In this document: piece after piece, positions 1 to 11,272 of the stretch
Layout of the letters: every line of letters starts with the position of its first letter
Position numbering within the stretch: position 1 is the first letter of the stretch
Assembly (NCBI RefSeq): GCF_051014685.1
Contig: NW_027478969.1
Location: forward strand, 62,001 to 126,000
DNA from: Ptiloglossa arizonensis
Lineage: Eukaryota; Arthropoda; Insecta; Hymenoptera; Colletidae
Length of the DNA: 64,000 nt
Reading direction: 5' to 3'
Position numbers and translations under genes: made by a program
Notes under the pieces: model-generated
The model's input: only the letters and a program-made list of their open reading frames with translations
Databases searched by the model: none
Told to the model about the DNA's origin: nothing

Positions 1-39
1 CTTTCAGATGCAACAGAAATTTTGCGGATTAGTCAATCC

Positions 40-56
40 GTTCGCGAGATATGGCA
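40..56 (+). other. CENP-B-box-like motif (first position, representative copy)
   Basis: The sequence gttcgcgagatatggca fits NTTCGNNNNANNCGGGN at TTCG, A and the two middle G positions, 7 of 9 defined bases. The last block is TGGC instead of CGGG. It is near-invariant across the array, which may reflect homogenisation, function or both. It directly abuts the palindrome at 25-40. A chance match of this quality is possible, so it is weaker evidence than the second motif. Confidence 0.3.
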
Positions 57-75
57 GTTTGGAGGTAAGAAACTC

Positions 76-94
76 TTGAGAAACTCAAAATTTT
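76..94. other. Small dyad followed by A4T4 tract (representative copy)
   Basis: TTGAG and CTCAA flank AAA at 76-88 as a 5-bp inverted repeat, and the A4T4 run at 87-94 follows immediately. A4T4 is a classic intrinsically bent sequence. The dyad is broken in the subset of monomers reading aaacacaaaa. The A tract is the site of the only recurrent indel in the array (A4T4 to A3T4). Confidence 0.6.
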
Positions 95-149
95 CGCCGT
101 TCTGATGCTCGAAACGAATAACTAGAACGGCCTAGGGGAAAAGTGCGCA

Positions 150-166
150 TACCGTTGTAATCGGGC
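150..166 (+). other. CENP-B-box-like motif (second position, representative copy)
   Basis: The sequence taccgttgtaatcgggc aligns without gaps to the CENP-B box core NTTCGNNNNANNCGGGN. It matches C, G, A and the full CGGG, which is 7 of the 9 defined bases, and it also shares the TTG that follows the first block in the mammalian box. The first two core T positions are A and C. The motif recurs at this place in most monomers. It is weakened where the monomer reads tactgttg (one more core base lost) or gtaatttggc (two more lost). The mammalian box is bound by CENP-B, a centromere protein. Binding here is an inference from similarity only. Confidence 0.45.
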
Positions 167-700
167 GAGTTTCTACTTTCAGATGCAACAGAAACTTTGC
201 GGATTTATCCATCCGTTCGCGAGATATGGCAGTTTGGAGATAAGAAACGCTTGAGAAACTCAAAATTTTCGCAGTTCTGATGCTCGAAATGAATAACTAG
301 AACGGCCTAGGGGAAAAGTACGCATACCGTTGTAATCGGGCGAGTTTCTACTTTCAGATGCAACAGAAATTTTGCGGATTGGTCAATCCGTTCGCGAGAT
401 ATGGCAGTTTGGAGGTAAGAAACGCTTGAGAAACTCAAAATTTTCGCAGTTCTGATGCTCGAAACGAGTAACTAGAACGGCCTAGGGGAAAAGTACGCTT
501 ACCGTTGTAATCGGGCGAGTTTCTACTTTCAGATGCAACAGAAATTTTGCGGATTGGTCAATCCGTTCGCGAGATATGGCAGTTTGGAGGTAGGAAACGC
601 TTGAGAAACACAAAATTTTCGCAGTTCTGATGCTCGAAACGAATAACTAGAACGGCCTAGGGGAAAAGTACGCATACCGTTGTAATCGGGCGAGTTTCTA

Positions 701-1050
701 CTTTCAGATGCAACAGAAATTTTGCGGATTGGTCAATCCGTTCGCGAGATATGGCAGTTTGGAGGTAAGAAACGCTTGAGAAACTCAAAATTTTCACAGT
801 TCTGATGCTCGAAATGAATAACTGGAACGGCCTAGGGGAAAACTACACATACCGTTGTAATCGGGCAAGTTTCTACTTTCAGATGCAACAGAAATTTTGC
901 GGATTGGTCAATCCGTTCGCGAGATATGGCTGTTTGGAGGTAAGAAACGCTTGAGAAACTCAAAATTTTCGCAGTTCTGATGCTCGAAACGAATAACTAG
1001 AACGGCCTAGTGGAAAAATACACCTACCGTTGTAATCGGGCGAGTTTCTA
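701..1050 (+). repeat. Two-monomer relative of the dispersed 4-monomer cassette
   Basis: The first monomer has ttttcacagttc with aatgaataactgg and ends in gggcaagtttc. The next has ggctgtttgg and aaatacacctacc. The same ordered pair forms the right half of the 4-monomer cassettes at 24,136, 28,335, 31,309, 47,052 and 56,322. This copy lies about 24 kb from the nearest of them and shows the pair existed outside the nine-monomer domain. Confidence 0.65.
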
Positions 1051-1419
1051 CTTTCAGATGCAACAGAAATTTTGCGGATTAGTCAATCCGTTCGCGAGAT
1101 ATGGCAGTTTGGAGGTAAGAAACGCTTGAGAAACTCAAAATTTTCGCCGTTCTGATGCTCGAAACGAGTAACTAGAACGGCCTAGGGGAAAAGTACGCTT
1201 ACCGTTGTAATCGGGCGAGTTTCTCCTTTCAGATGCAACAGAAATTTTGCGGATTAGTCAATCCGTTCGCGAGATATGGCAGTTTGGAGGTAAGAAACTC
1301 TTGAGAAACTCAAAATTTTCGCCGTTCTGATGCTCGAAACGAATAACTAGAACGGCCTAGGGGAAAAGTGCGCATACCGTTGTAATCGGGCGAGTTTCTA
1401 CTTTCAGATGCAACAGAAA

Positions 1420-2620
1420 CTTTGCGGATTTATCCATCCGTTCGCGAGATATGGCAGTTTGGAGATAAGAAACGCTTGCGAAACTCAACATTTTCGCAGT
1501 TCTGATGCTCGAAATGAATAACTGGAACGGCCTAGGGGAAAACTACACATACCGTTGTAATCGGGCGAGTTTCTACTTTCAGATGCAACAGAAATTTTGA
1601 GGATTGGTCAATCCGTTCGCGAGATATGGCAGTTTGGAGGTAAGAAACGCTTGAGAAACACAAAATTTTCGCAGTTCTGATGCTCGAAACGAATAACTAG
1701 AACGGCCTAGGGGAAAAGTACGCATACCGTTGTAATCGGGCGAGTCTCTACTTTCAGATGCAACAGAAATTTTGCGGATTGGTCAATCCGTTCGCGAGAT
1801 ATGGCAGTTTGTAGGTAAGAAACGCTTGAGAAACTCAAAATTTTCGCAGTTCTGATGCTCGAAACGAATAACTGGAACGGCCTAGGGGAAAACTACACAT
1901 ACCGTTGTAATCGGGCGAGTTTCTACTTTCAGATGCAACAGAAATTTTGCGGATTGATCAATCCGTTCGCGAGATATGGCAGTTTGGAGATAAGAAACGC
2001 TTGAGAAACACAAAATTTTCGCAGTTCTGATGCTCGAAACGAGTAACTAGAACGGCCTAGGGGAAAAGCACGCATACTGTTGTAATCGGGCGAGTTTCTA
2101 CTTTCAGATGCAACAGAAATTTTGCGGATGGATCAATCCGTTCGCGAGATATGGCAGTTTGGAGATAAGAAACGCTTGAGAAACTCAAATTTTCGCAGTT
2201 CTGATGCTCGAAACGAGTAACTAGAACGGCCTAGGGGAAAAGTGCCCATACCGTTGTAATTTGGCGAGTTTCTACTTTCCGATGCAACAGAAATTTTGCG
2301 GATTGATCAATCCGTTCGCGAGATATGGCAGTTTGGAGATAAGAAACGCTTGAGAAACTCAAAATTTTCGCAGTTCTGATGCTCGAAACGAGTAACTAGA
2401 ACGGCCTAGGGGAAAAGTACGCTTACCGTTGTAATCGGGCGAGTTTCTACTTTCAGATGCAACAGAAATTTTGCGGATTGATCAATCTATTCGCGAGATA
2501 TGGCAGTTTGGAGGTAAGAAACGCTTGAGAAACTCAAAATTTTCGCCGTTCTGATGCTCGAAACGAATAACTAGGACGGCCTATGGGAAAAGTGCGCATA
2601 CCGTTGTAATCGGGCGAGTT
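1420..2620 (+). repeat. About 1.2-kb block also present at about 7,188-8,388
   Basis: Diagnostic variants occur in the same order in both places at a shift of 5,768 bp (33 monomers minus seven single-base deletions): ttttgaggattgg, gagtctctac, gtttgtagg, gcacgcatactg, ggatggatc, the 174-bp monomer and aggacggcc. The copies have since diverged, for example ctattcgcg at 2,487 against ctgttcgcg downstream. The match fades after the aggacggcc monomer. Confidence 0.7.
1950..1965. other. 16-bp perfect palindrome (representative copy)
   Basis: CGGATTGATCAATCCG reads the same on both strands. It is the form carried by monomers with the gattgatcaatcc variant, including M7 and M9 of the nine-monomer repeat and many monomers in 60,956-64,000. 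Other monomers carry one or two central substitutions (ggtcaatcc, agtcaatcc) that keep the outer arms. Monomers with caatcgg or cattccg break the right arm. Such dyads can form cruciforms or bind dimeric proteins; nothing here shows that this one does. Confidence 0.7.
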
Positions 2621-3846
2621 TCTACTTTCAGAAGCAACAGAAATTTTGCGGATTGGTCCATCCGTTCGCGAGATATGGCAGTTTGGAGATAAGAAACGCT
2701 TGAGAAACTCAAAATTTTCGCAGTTCTGATGCTCGAAATGAATAACTGGAACGGCCTAGGGGAAAACTACACATACCGTTGTAATCGGGCGAGTTTCTAC
2801 TTTCAGATGCAACAGAAATTTTGCGGATTGGTCAGTCCGTTCGCGAGATATGGCAGTTTGGAGGTAAGAAACGCTTGAGAAACACAAAATTTTCGCAGTT
2901 CTGATGCTCGAAACGAATAACTAGAACGGCCTAGGGGAAAAGTACGCATACCGTTGTAATCGGGGGAGTTTCTACTTTCAGATGCAACAGAAATTTTGCG
3001 GATTGGTCAATCCTTTCGCGAGATATGGCAGTTTGGATGTAAGAAACGCTTGAGAAACTCAAATTTTCGCAGTTCTGATGCTCGAAACGAGTAACTAGAA
3101 CGGCCTAGGGGAAAAGTGCCCATACCGTTGTAATTTGGCGAGTTTCTACTTTCCGATGCAACAGAAATTTTGCGGATTGATCAATCCGTTCGCGAGATAT
3201 GGCAGTTTGGAGATAAGAAACGCTTGAGAAACTCAAATTTTCGCAGTTCTGATGCTCGAAACGAGTAACTGGAACGGCCTAGGGGAAAACTACACATACC
3301 GTTGTAATCGCGCGAGTTTCTACTTTCAGATGCAACAGAAATTTTGCGGATGGATCAATCCGTTCGCGAGATATGGCAGTTTGGAGACAAGAAATGCTTG
3401 AGAAACTCAAATTTTCGCAGTTCTGATGCTCGAAACGAGTAACAAGAACGGCCTAGGGGAAAACTGCCCATACCGTTGTAATTTGGCGAGTTTCTACTTT
3501 CTGATGCAACAGCAATTTTGCGGATTGATCAATCCGTTCGCGAGATATGGCAGTTTGGAGATAAGAAACGCTTGAGAAACTCAAAATTTTCGCAGTTCTG
3601 ATGCTCGAAACGAATAACTAGAACGGCCTAGGGGGAAAGTGGGCATACCGTTGTAATCGGGCGAGTTTCTACTTTCAGATGCAACAGAAATTTTGCGGAT
3701 TAGTCAATCCGTTCGCGAGATATGGCAGTTTGGAGGTAAGAAACGCTTGAGAAACTCAAAATTTTCGCCGTTCTGATGCTCGAAACGAGTAACTAGAACG
3801 GCCTAGGGGAAAAGTACGCTTACCGTTGTAATCGGGCGAGTTTCTC
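2450..3846 (+). repeat. 8-monomer tandem duplication, copy 1 (1,397 bp)
   Basis: Eight monomers, three of them 174 bp, make a 1,397-bp unit repeated directly by 3,847-5,243. Shared private variants include atcaatctattcg, ggacggcctatggg, ggtcagtccg, gacaagaaatgc, acagcaatttt and agggggaaagtggg. The left break lies at ttctac/ttctcc (2,449 against 3,846). A difference at 3,309-3,310 (tcgcgcgag against tcgggcgag) shows slight divergence after duplication. Confidence 0.85.
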
Positions 3847-5243
3847 CTTTCAGATGCAACAGAAATTTTGCGGATTGATCAATCTATTCGCGAGATATGG
3901 CAGTTTGGAGGTAAGAAACGCTTGAGAAACTCAAAATTTTCGCCGTTCTGATGCTCGAAACGAATAACTAGGACGGCCTATGGGAAAAGTGCGCATACCG
4001 TTGTAATCGGGCGAGTTTCTACTTTCAGAAGCAACAGAAATTTTGCGGATTGGTCCATCCGTTCGCGAGATATGGCAGTTTGGAGATAAGAAACGCTTGA
4101 GAAACTCAAAATTTTCGCAGTTCTGATGCTCGAAATGAATAACTGGAACGGCCTAGGGGAAAACTACACATACCGTTGTAATCGGGCGAGTTTCTACTTT
4201 CAGATGCAACAGAAATTTTGCGGATTGGTCAGTCCGTTCGCGAGATATGGCAGTTTGGAGGTAAGAAACGCTTGAGAAACACAAAATTTTCGCAGTTCTG
4301 ATGCTCGAAACGAATAACTAGAACGGCCTAGGGGAAAAGTACGCATACCGTTGTAATCGGGGGAGTTTCTACTTTCAGATGCAACAGAAATTTTGCGGAT
4401 TGGTCAATCCTTTCGCGAGATATGGCAGTTTGGATGTAAGAAACGCTTGAGAAACTCAAATTTTCGCAGTTCTGATGCTCGAAACGAGTAACTAGAACGG
4501 CCTAGGGGAAAAGTGCCCATACCGTTGTAATTTGGCGAGTTTCTACTTTCCGATGCAACAGAAATTTTGCGGATTGATCAATCCGTTCGCGAGATATGGC
4601 AGTTTGGAGATAAGAAACGCTTGAGAAACTCAAATTTTCGCAGTTCTGATGCTCGAAACGAGTAACTGGAACGGCCTAGGGGAAAACTACACATACCGTT
4701 GTAATCGGGCGAGTTTCTACTTTCAGATGCAACAGAAATTTTGCGGATGGATCAATCCGTTCGCGAGATATGGCAGTTTGGAGACAAGAAATGCTTGAGA
4801 AACTCAAATTTTCGCAGTTCTGATGCTCGAAACGAGTAACAAGAACGGCCTAGGGGAAAACTGCCCATACCGTTGTAATTTGGCGAGTTTCTACTTTCTG
4901 ATGCAACAGCAATTTTGCGGATTGATCAATCCGTTCGCGAGATATGGCAGTTTGGAGATAAGAAACGCTTGAGAAACTCAAAATTTTCGCAGTTCTGATG
5001 CTCGAAACGAATAACTAGAACGGCCTAGGGGGAAAGTGGGCATACCGTTGTAATCGGGCGAGTTTCTACTTTCAGATGCAACAGAAATTTTGCGGATTAG
5101 TCAATCCGTTCGCGAGATATGGCAGTTTGGAGGTAAGAAACGCTTGAGAAACTCAAAATTTTCGCCGTTCTGATGCTCGAAACGAGTAACTAGAACGGCC
5201 TAGGGGAAAAGTACGCTTACCGTTGTAATCGGGCGAGTTTCTC
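3847..5243 (+). repeat. 8-monomer tandem duplication, copy 2 (1,397 bp)
   Basis: Second copy of the preceding unit. Homology at this shift runs on to 5,273 and ends at gattagtc against gattgatc. The unit length equals 8 x 175 minus 3, matching its three 174-bp monomers, so the exchange joined monomers exactly in register. Confidence 0.85.
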
Positions 5244-6210
5244 CTTTCAGATGCAACAGAAATTTTGCGGATTAGTCAATCCGTTCGCGAGATATGGCAG
5301 TTTGGAGGTAAGAAACGCTTGAGAAACTCAAAATTTTCGCCGTTCTGATGCTCGAAACGAGTAACTAGAACGGCCTCGGGGAAAAGTGCGCATACCGTTG
5401 TAATCGGGCGAGTTTCTCCTTTCAGATGCAACAGAAATTTTGCGGATTAGTCAATCCGTTCGCGAGATATGGCAGTTTGGAGGTAAGAAACGCTTGAGAA
5501 ACACAAAATTTTCGCAGTTCTGATGCTCGAAACGAATAACTAGAACGGCCTAGGGGAAAAGTACGCATACCGTTGTAATCGGGCGAGTCTCTACTTTCAG
5601 ATGCAACAGAAATTTTGCGGATTGGTCAATCCGTTCGCGAGATATGGCAGTTTGTAGGTAAGAAACGCTTGAGAAACTCAAAATTTTCGCAGTTCTGATG
5701 CTCGAAACGAATAACTGGAACGGCCTAGGGGAAAACTACACATACCGTTGTAATCGGGCGAGTTTCTACTTTCAGATGCAACAGAAATTTTGCGGATTGA
5801 TCAATCCGTTCGCGAGATATGGCAGTTTGGAGATAAGAAACGCTTGAGAAACTCAAAATTTTCGCAGTTCTGATGCTCGAAACGAGTAACTAGAACGGCC
5901 TAGGGGAAAAGTACGCTTACCGTTGTAATCGGGCGAGTTTCTACTTTCAGATGCAACAGAAATTTTGCGGATTTATCCATCCGTTCGCGAGATATGGCAG
6001 TTTGGAGGTAAGAAACTCTTGAGAAACTCAAAATTTTCGCCGTTCTGATGCTCGAAACGAATAACTAGAACGGCCTAGGGGAAAAGTGCGCATACCGTTG
6101 TAATCGGGCGAGTTTCTACTTTCAGATGCATTAGAAATTTTGCGGATTGGTCAATCGGTTCGCGAGATATGGCAATTTGGAGGTAAGAAACGCTTGAGAA
6201 ACTCAAAATT

Positions 6211-6910
6211 TGCGCAGTTCTGATGCTCGAAACGAATAACTAGAACGGCCTAGCGGAAAAGTGCGCATACCGTTGTAATCGGGCGAGTTTCTTCTTTCAG
6301 ATGCAACAGAAATTTTGCGGATCGGTCAATCCGTTCGCGAGATATGGCAGTTTGGATGTAAGAAACGCTTGAGGAACTCAAAATTTTCGCAGTTCTGATG
6401 CTCGAAACGAACAACTGGAACGGCCTAGGGGAAAACTACACATACCGTTGTAATCGGGCGAGTTTCTACTTTCAGATGCAACAGAAACTTTGCGGATTTA
6501 TCCATCCGTTCGCGAGATATGGCAGTTTGGAGATAAGAAACGCTTGAGAAACTCAAAATTTTCGCAGTTCTGATGCTCGAAATGAATAACTGGAACGGCC
6601 TAGGGGAAAACTACACATACCGTTGTAATCGGGCGAGTTTCTACTTTCAGATGCAACAGAAATTTTGAGGATTGGTCAATCCGTTCGCGAGATATGGCAG
6701 TTTGGAGGTAAGAAACGCTTGAGAAACACAAAATTTTCGCAGTTCTGATGCTCGAAACGAATAACTAGAACGGCCTAGGGGAAAAGTACGCATACCGTTG
6801 TAATCGGGCGAGTCTCTACTTTCAGATGCAACAGAAATTTTGCGGATTGGTCAATCCGTTCGCGAGATATGGCAGTTTGTAGGTAAGAAACGCTTGAGAA
6901 ACTCAAAATT
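6211..6910 (+). repeat. 4-monomer tandem duplication, copy 1 (700 bp)
   Basis: The unit runs through tgcgcagttc with ctagcgg, ttcttctttcag with gatcggtc and gaggaactc, aaactttgcggatttatcc, and ttttgaggattgg with gagtctctac. It is repeated directly with a 700-bp shift at 6,911-7,610. All four monomers are 175 bp. Confidence 0.85.
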
Positions 6911-7610
6911 TGCGCAGTTCTGATGCTCGAAACGAATAACTAGAACGGCCTAGCGGAAAAGTGCGCATACCGTTGTAATCGGGCGAGTTTCTTCTTTCAG
7001 ATGCAACAGAAATTTTGCGGATCGGTCAATCCGTTCGCGAGATATGGCAGTTTGGATGTAAGAAACGCTTGAGGAACTCAAAATTTTCGCAGTTCTGATG
7101 CTCGAAACGAACAACTGGAACGGCCTAGGGGAAAACTACACATACCGTTGTAATCGGGCGAGTTTCTACTTTCAGATGCAACAGAAACTTTGCGGATTTA
7201 TCCATCCGTTCGCGAGATATGGCAGTTTGGAGATAAGAAACGCTTGAGAAACTCAAAATTTTCGCAGTTCTGATGCTCGAAATGAATAACTGGAACGGCC
7301 TAGGGGAAAACTACACATACCGTTGTAATCGGGCGAGTTTCTACTTTCAGATGCAACAGAAATTTTGAGGATTGGTCAATCCGTTCGCGAGATATGGCAG
7401 TTTGGAGGTAAGAAACGCTTGAGAAACACAAAATTTTCGCAGTTCTGATGCTCGAAACGAATAACTAGAACGGCCTAGGGGAAAAGTACGCATACCGTTG
7501 TAATCGGGCGAGTCTCTACTTTCAGATGCAACAGAAATTTTGCGGATTGGTCAATCCGTTCGCGAGATATGGCAGTTTGTAGGTAAGAAACGCTTGAGAA
7601 ACTCAAAATT
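6911..7610 (+). repeat. 4-monomer tandem duplication, copy 2 (700 bp)
   Basis: Direct second copy of 6,211-6,910 in register. To its right the array continues into the block shared with 1,420-2,620, so this duplication sits just inside an older repeat. Confidence 0.85.
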
Positions 7611-10576
7611 TTCGCAGTTCTGATGCTCGAAACGAATAACTGGAACGGCCTAGGGGAAAACTACACATACCGTTGTAATCGGGCGAGTTTCTACTTTCAG
7701 ATGCAACAGAAATTTTGCGGATTGTTCAATCCGTTCGCGAGATATGGCAGTTTGGAGATAAGAAACGCTTGAGAAACACAAAATTTTCGCAGTTCTGATG
7801 CTCGAAACGAGTAACTAGAACGGCCTAGGGGAAAAGCACGCATACTGTTGTAATCGGGCGAGTTTCTACTTTCAGATGCAACAGAAATTTTGCGGATGGA
7901 TCAATCCGTTCGCGAGATATGGCAGTTTGGAGATAAGAAACGCTTGAGAAACTCAAATTTTCGCAGTTCTGATGCTCGAAACGAGTAACTAGAACGGCCT
8001 AGGGGAAAAGTGCCCATACCGTTGTAATTTGGCGAGTTTCTACTTTCCGATGCAACAGAAATTTTGCGGATTGATCAATCCGTTCGCGAGATATGGCAGT
8101 TTGGAGATAAGAAACGCTTGAGAAACTCAAAATTTTCGCAGTTCTGATGCTCGAAACGAGTAACTAGAACGGCCTAGGGGAAAAGTACGCTTACCGTTGT
8201 AATCGGGCGAGTTTCTACTTTCAGATGCAACAGAAATTTTGCGGATTGATCAATCTGTTCGCGAGATATGGCAGTTTGGAGGTAAGAAACGCTTGAGAAA
8301 CTCAAAATTTTCGCCGTTCTGATGCTCGAAACGAATAACTAGGACGGCCTAGGGGAAAAGTGCGCATACCGTTGTAATCGGGCGAGTTTCTACTTTCAGA
8401 TGCAACAGAAATTTTGCGGATTAGTCAATCCGTTCGCGAGATATGGCAGTTTGGAGGTAAGAAACGCTTGAGAAACTCAAAATTTTCGCCGTTCTGATGC
8501 TCGAAACGAATAACTAGAACGGCCTAGGGGAAAAGTACGCTTACCGTTGTAATCGGGCGAGTTTCTTCTTTCAGATGCAACAGAAATTTTGCGGATCGGT
8601 CAATCCGTTCGCGAGATATGGCAGTTTGGATGTAAGAAACGCTTGAGGAACTCAAAATTTTCGCAGTTCTGATGCTCGAAATGAATAACTGGAACGGCCT
8701 AGGGGAAAACTACACATACCGTTGTAATCGGGCGAGTTTCTACTTTCAGATGCAACAGAAATTTTGCGGATTGGTCAATCCGTTCGCGAGATATGGCAGT
8801 TTGGAGGTAAGAAACGCTTGAGAAACACAAAATTTTCGCAGTTCTGATGCTCGAAACGAAGAACTAGAACGGCCTAGGGGAAAAGTACGCATACCGTTGT
8901 AATCGGGGGAGTTTCTACTTTCAGATGCAACAGAAATTTTGCGGATTGGTCAATCCGTTCGCGAGATATGGCAGTTTGGATGTAAGAAACGCTTGAGAAA
9001 CTCAAATTTTCGCAGTTCTGATGCTCGAAACGAGTAACTAGAACGGCCTAGGGGAAAAGTGCCCATACCGTTGTAATTTGGCTAGTTTCTACTTTCCGAT
9101 GCAACAGAAATTTTGCGGATTGATCAATCCGTTCGCGAGATATGGCAGTTTGGAGATAAGAAACGCTTGAGAAACTCAAAACTTTCGCAGTTCTGATGCT
9201 CGAAACGAGTAACTGGAACGGCCTAGGGGAAAAGTGCGCATACCGTTGTAATCGGGAGAGTTTCTACTTTCAGATGCAACAGAAATTTTGCGGATTGGTC
9301 AATCCGTTCGCGAGATGTGGCAGTTTGGAGATAAGAAACGCTTGAGAAACTCAAAATTTTCGCAGTTCTGATGCTCGAAACGAATAACTAGAACGGCCTA
9401 GGGGAAAAGTGCGCATACCGTTGTAATCGGGCGAGTATCTACTTTCAGAAGCAACAGAAATTTTGCGGATTGGTCAATCCGTTCGCGAGATATGGCAGTT
9501 TGGAGATAAGAAACGCTTGAGAAACTCAAAATTTTCGCAGTTCTGATGCTCGAAATGAATAACTGGAACGGCCTAGGGGAAAACTACACATACCGTTGTA
9601 ATCGGGCGAGTTTCTACTTTCAGATGCAACAGAAATTTTGCGGATAGGTCAATCCGTTCGCGAGATATGGCAGTTTGGATGTAAGCAACGCTTGAGAAAC
9701 ACAAAATTTTCGCAGTTCTGATGCTCGAAACGAATAACTAGAACGGCCTAGGGGAAAAGTACGCATACCGTTGTAATCGGGCGAGTTTCTACTTTCAGAT
9801 GCAACAGAAATTTTGCGGATTGATCAATCCGTTCGCGAGATATGGCAGTTTGGAGATAAGAAACGCTTGAGAAACTCAATATTTTCGCAGTTCTGATGCT
9901 CAAAACGAGGAACTGAAACGGCCTAGGGGAAAAGCACGCATACTGTTGTAATCGGGCGAGTTTCTACTTTCAGATGCAACAGAAATTTTGCGGATCGATC
10001 AATCCGTTCGCGAGATATGGCAGTTTGGAGATAAGAAACGCTTGAGAAACACAAATTTTCACAGTTCTGATGCTCGAAACGAGTAACTAGAACGGCCTAG
10101 GGGAAAAGCAAGCATACTGTTGTAATCGGGCGAGTTTCTACTTTCAGATGCAACAGAAATTTTGCGGATCGATCAATCCGTTCGCGAGATATGGCAGTTT
10201 GGAGATAAGAAACGCTTGAGAAACTCAAATTTTCGCAGTTCTGATGCTCGAAACGAGTAACAAGAACGGCCTAGGGGAAAACTGCCCATACCGTTGTAAT
10301 TTGGCGAGTTTCTACTTTCTGATGCAACAGAAATTTTGCGGATTGATCAATCCGTTCGCGAGATATGGCAGTTTGGAGATAAGAAACGCTTGAGAAACTC
10401 AAAATTTTCGCAGTTCTGATGCTCGAAACGAATAACTAGAACGGCCTAGGGGAAAAGTGGGCATACCGTTGTAATCGGGCGAGTTTCTACTTTCAGACAC
10501 AACAGAAATTTTTCGGATTGGTCAATCCGTTTGCGAGATGTGGCAGTTTGGAGGTAAGAAACGTTTGAGAAACTCA

Positions 10577-11272
10577 AAATTCTCGCAGTTCTGATGCTCG
10601 AAACGAGTAACTAGAACGGCCTAGGGGAAAAGTACGCATACCGTTGTAATCGGGCGAGTTTCTACTTTCAGATGCAACAGAAATTATGCGGATTGGTCAA
10701 TCCGTTCGCGAGATATGGCAGTTTGGAGATAAGAAACGCTTGAGAAACTCAAAATTTTCGCAGTTCTGATGCTCGAAACGAATAACTAGAACGGCCTAGG
10801 GGAAAAGTGCGCATACCGTTGTAATCGGGCGAGTATCTACTTTCAGAAGCAACAGAAATTTTGCGGATTGGTCAATCCGTTCGCGAGATATGGCAGTTTG
10901 GAGATAAGAAACGCTTGAGAAACTCAAAATTTTCGCAGTTCTGATGCTCGAAATGAATAACTGGAACGGCCTAGGGGAAAAGTGCGCATACCGTTGTAAT
11001 CGGGCGAGTTTCTACTTTCAGATGCAACAGAAATTTTGCGGATTGGTCAATCCGTTCGCGAGATATGGCAGTTTGGAGATAAGAAACGCTTGAGAAACTC
11101 AAAATTTTCGCAGTTCTGGTGCTCGAAACGAATAACTAGAACGGCCTAGGGGAAAAGTGCGCATACCGTTGTAATCGGGCGAGTATCTACTTTCAGAAGC
11201 AACAGAAATTTTGCGGATTGGTCAATCCGTTCGCGAGATATGGCAGTTTGGAGATAAGAAACGCTTGAGAAA
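10577..11272 (+). repeat. About 0.7-kb block also present at about 15,475-16,170
   Basis: Private variants aattctcgc, aaattatgcgg, gcgagtatct with agaagcaac, and cagttctggtgc occur in the same order at a shift of 4,898 bp (28 monomers minus two). The match ends where this copy reads aaacacaaaa and the other aaactcaaaa. The two copies are not adjacent, so either the block moved or intervening material was expanded. Confidence 0.7.

Larger units (their letters stand above)
1..175 (+). repeat. Reference monomer defining the phase
   Basis: This first complete monomer sets the coordinates used throughout. Landmarks are: AAATTTT at 17-23; the imperfect dyad CGGATTAGTCAATCCG at 25-40; a CENP-B-box-like motif at 40-56, overlapping a TCGCGA; a dyad TTGAG-AAA-CTCAA at 76-88; the A4T4 tract at 87-94; CCTAGG inside the segment at 131-136; and a second CENP-B-box-like motif at 150-166. 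The region from 35 to 63 is among the most constant across the array. The most variable places are 31-32 (ag, gg, ga, tt, gt), 63-66 (aggt, agat, atgt), 118-124 and 143-152. The choice of start is arbitrary because the array is circularly permutable. Confidence 0.9.
1..252 (+). repeat. Segment repeated 7 monomers downstream (1,226-1,477)
   Basis: The pair of monomers with aactcttgag followed by aaactttgcggatttatcc appears at 1 and again at 1,226, a shift of 1,225 bp (7 x 175). The match breaks at 253/1,478, where the second copy reads cttgcgaaactcaac. It is a local duplication older than its flanks. Confidence 0.7.

Noticed and set aside
1..175. Descent from a tRNA, 5S rRNA or other known RNA gene.
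   Set aside because: I see no internal promoter, cloverleaf or recognisable rRNA motif in either strand of the monomer.
6126..6180. An RNA polymerase III B box in monomers reading caatcggttcgcgaga.
   Set aside because: GGTTCG fits but the CC at the end of the box is missing, no A box lies upstream at the usual distance, and no tRNA-like fold is apparent.
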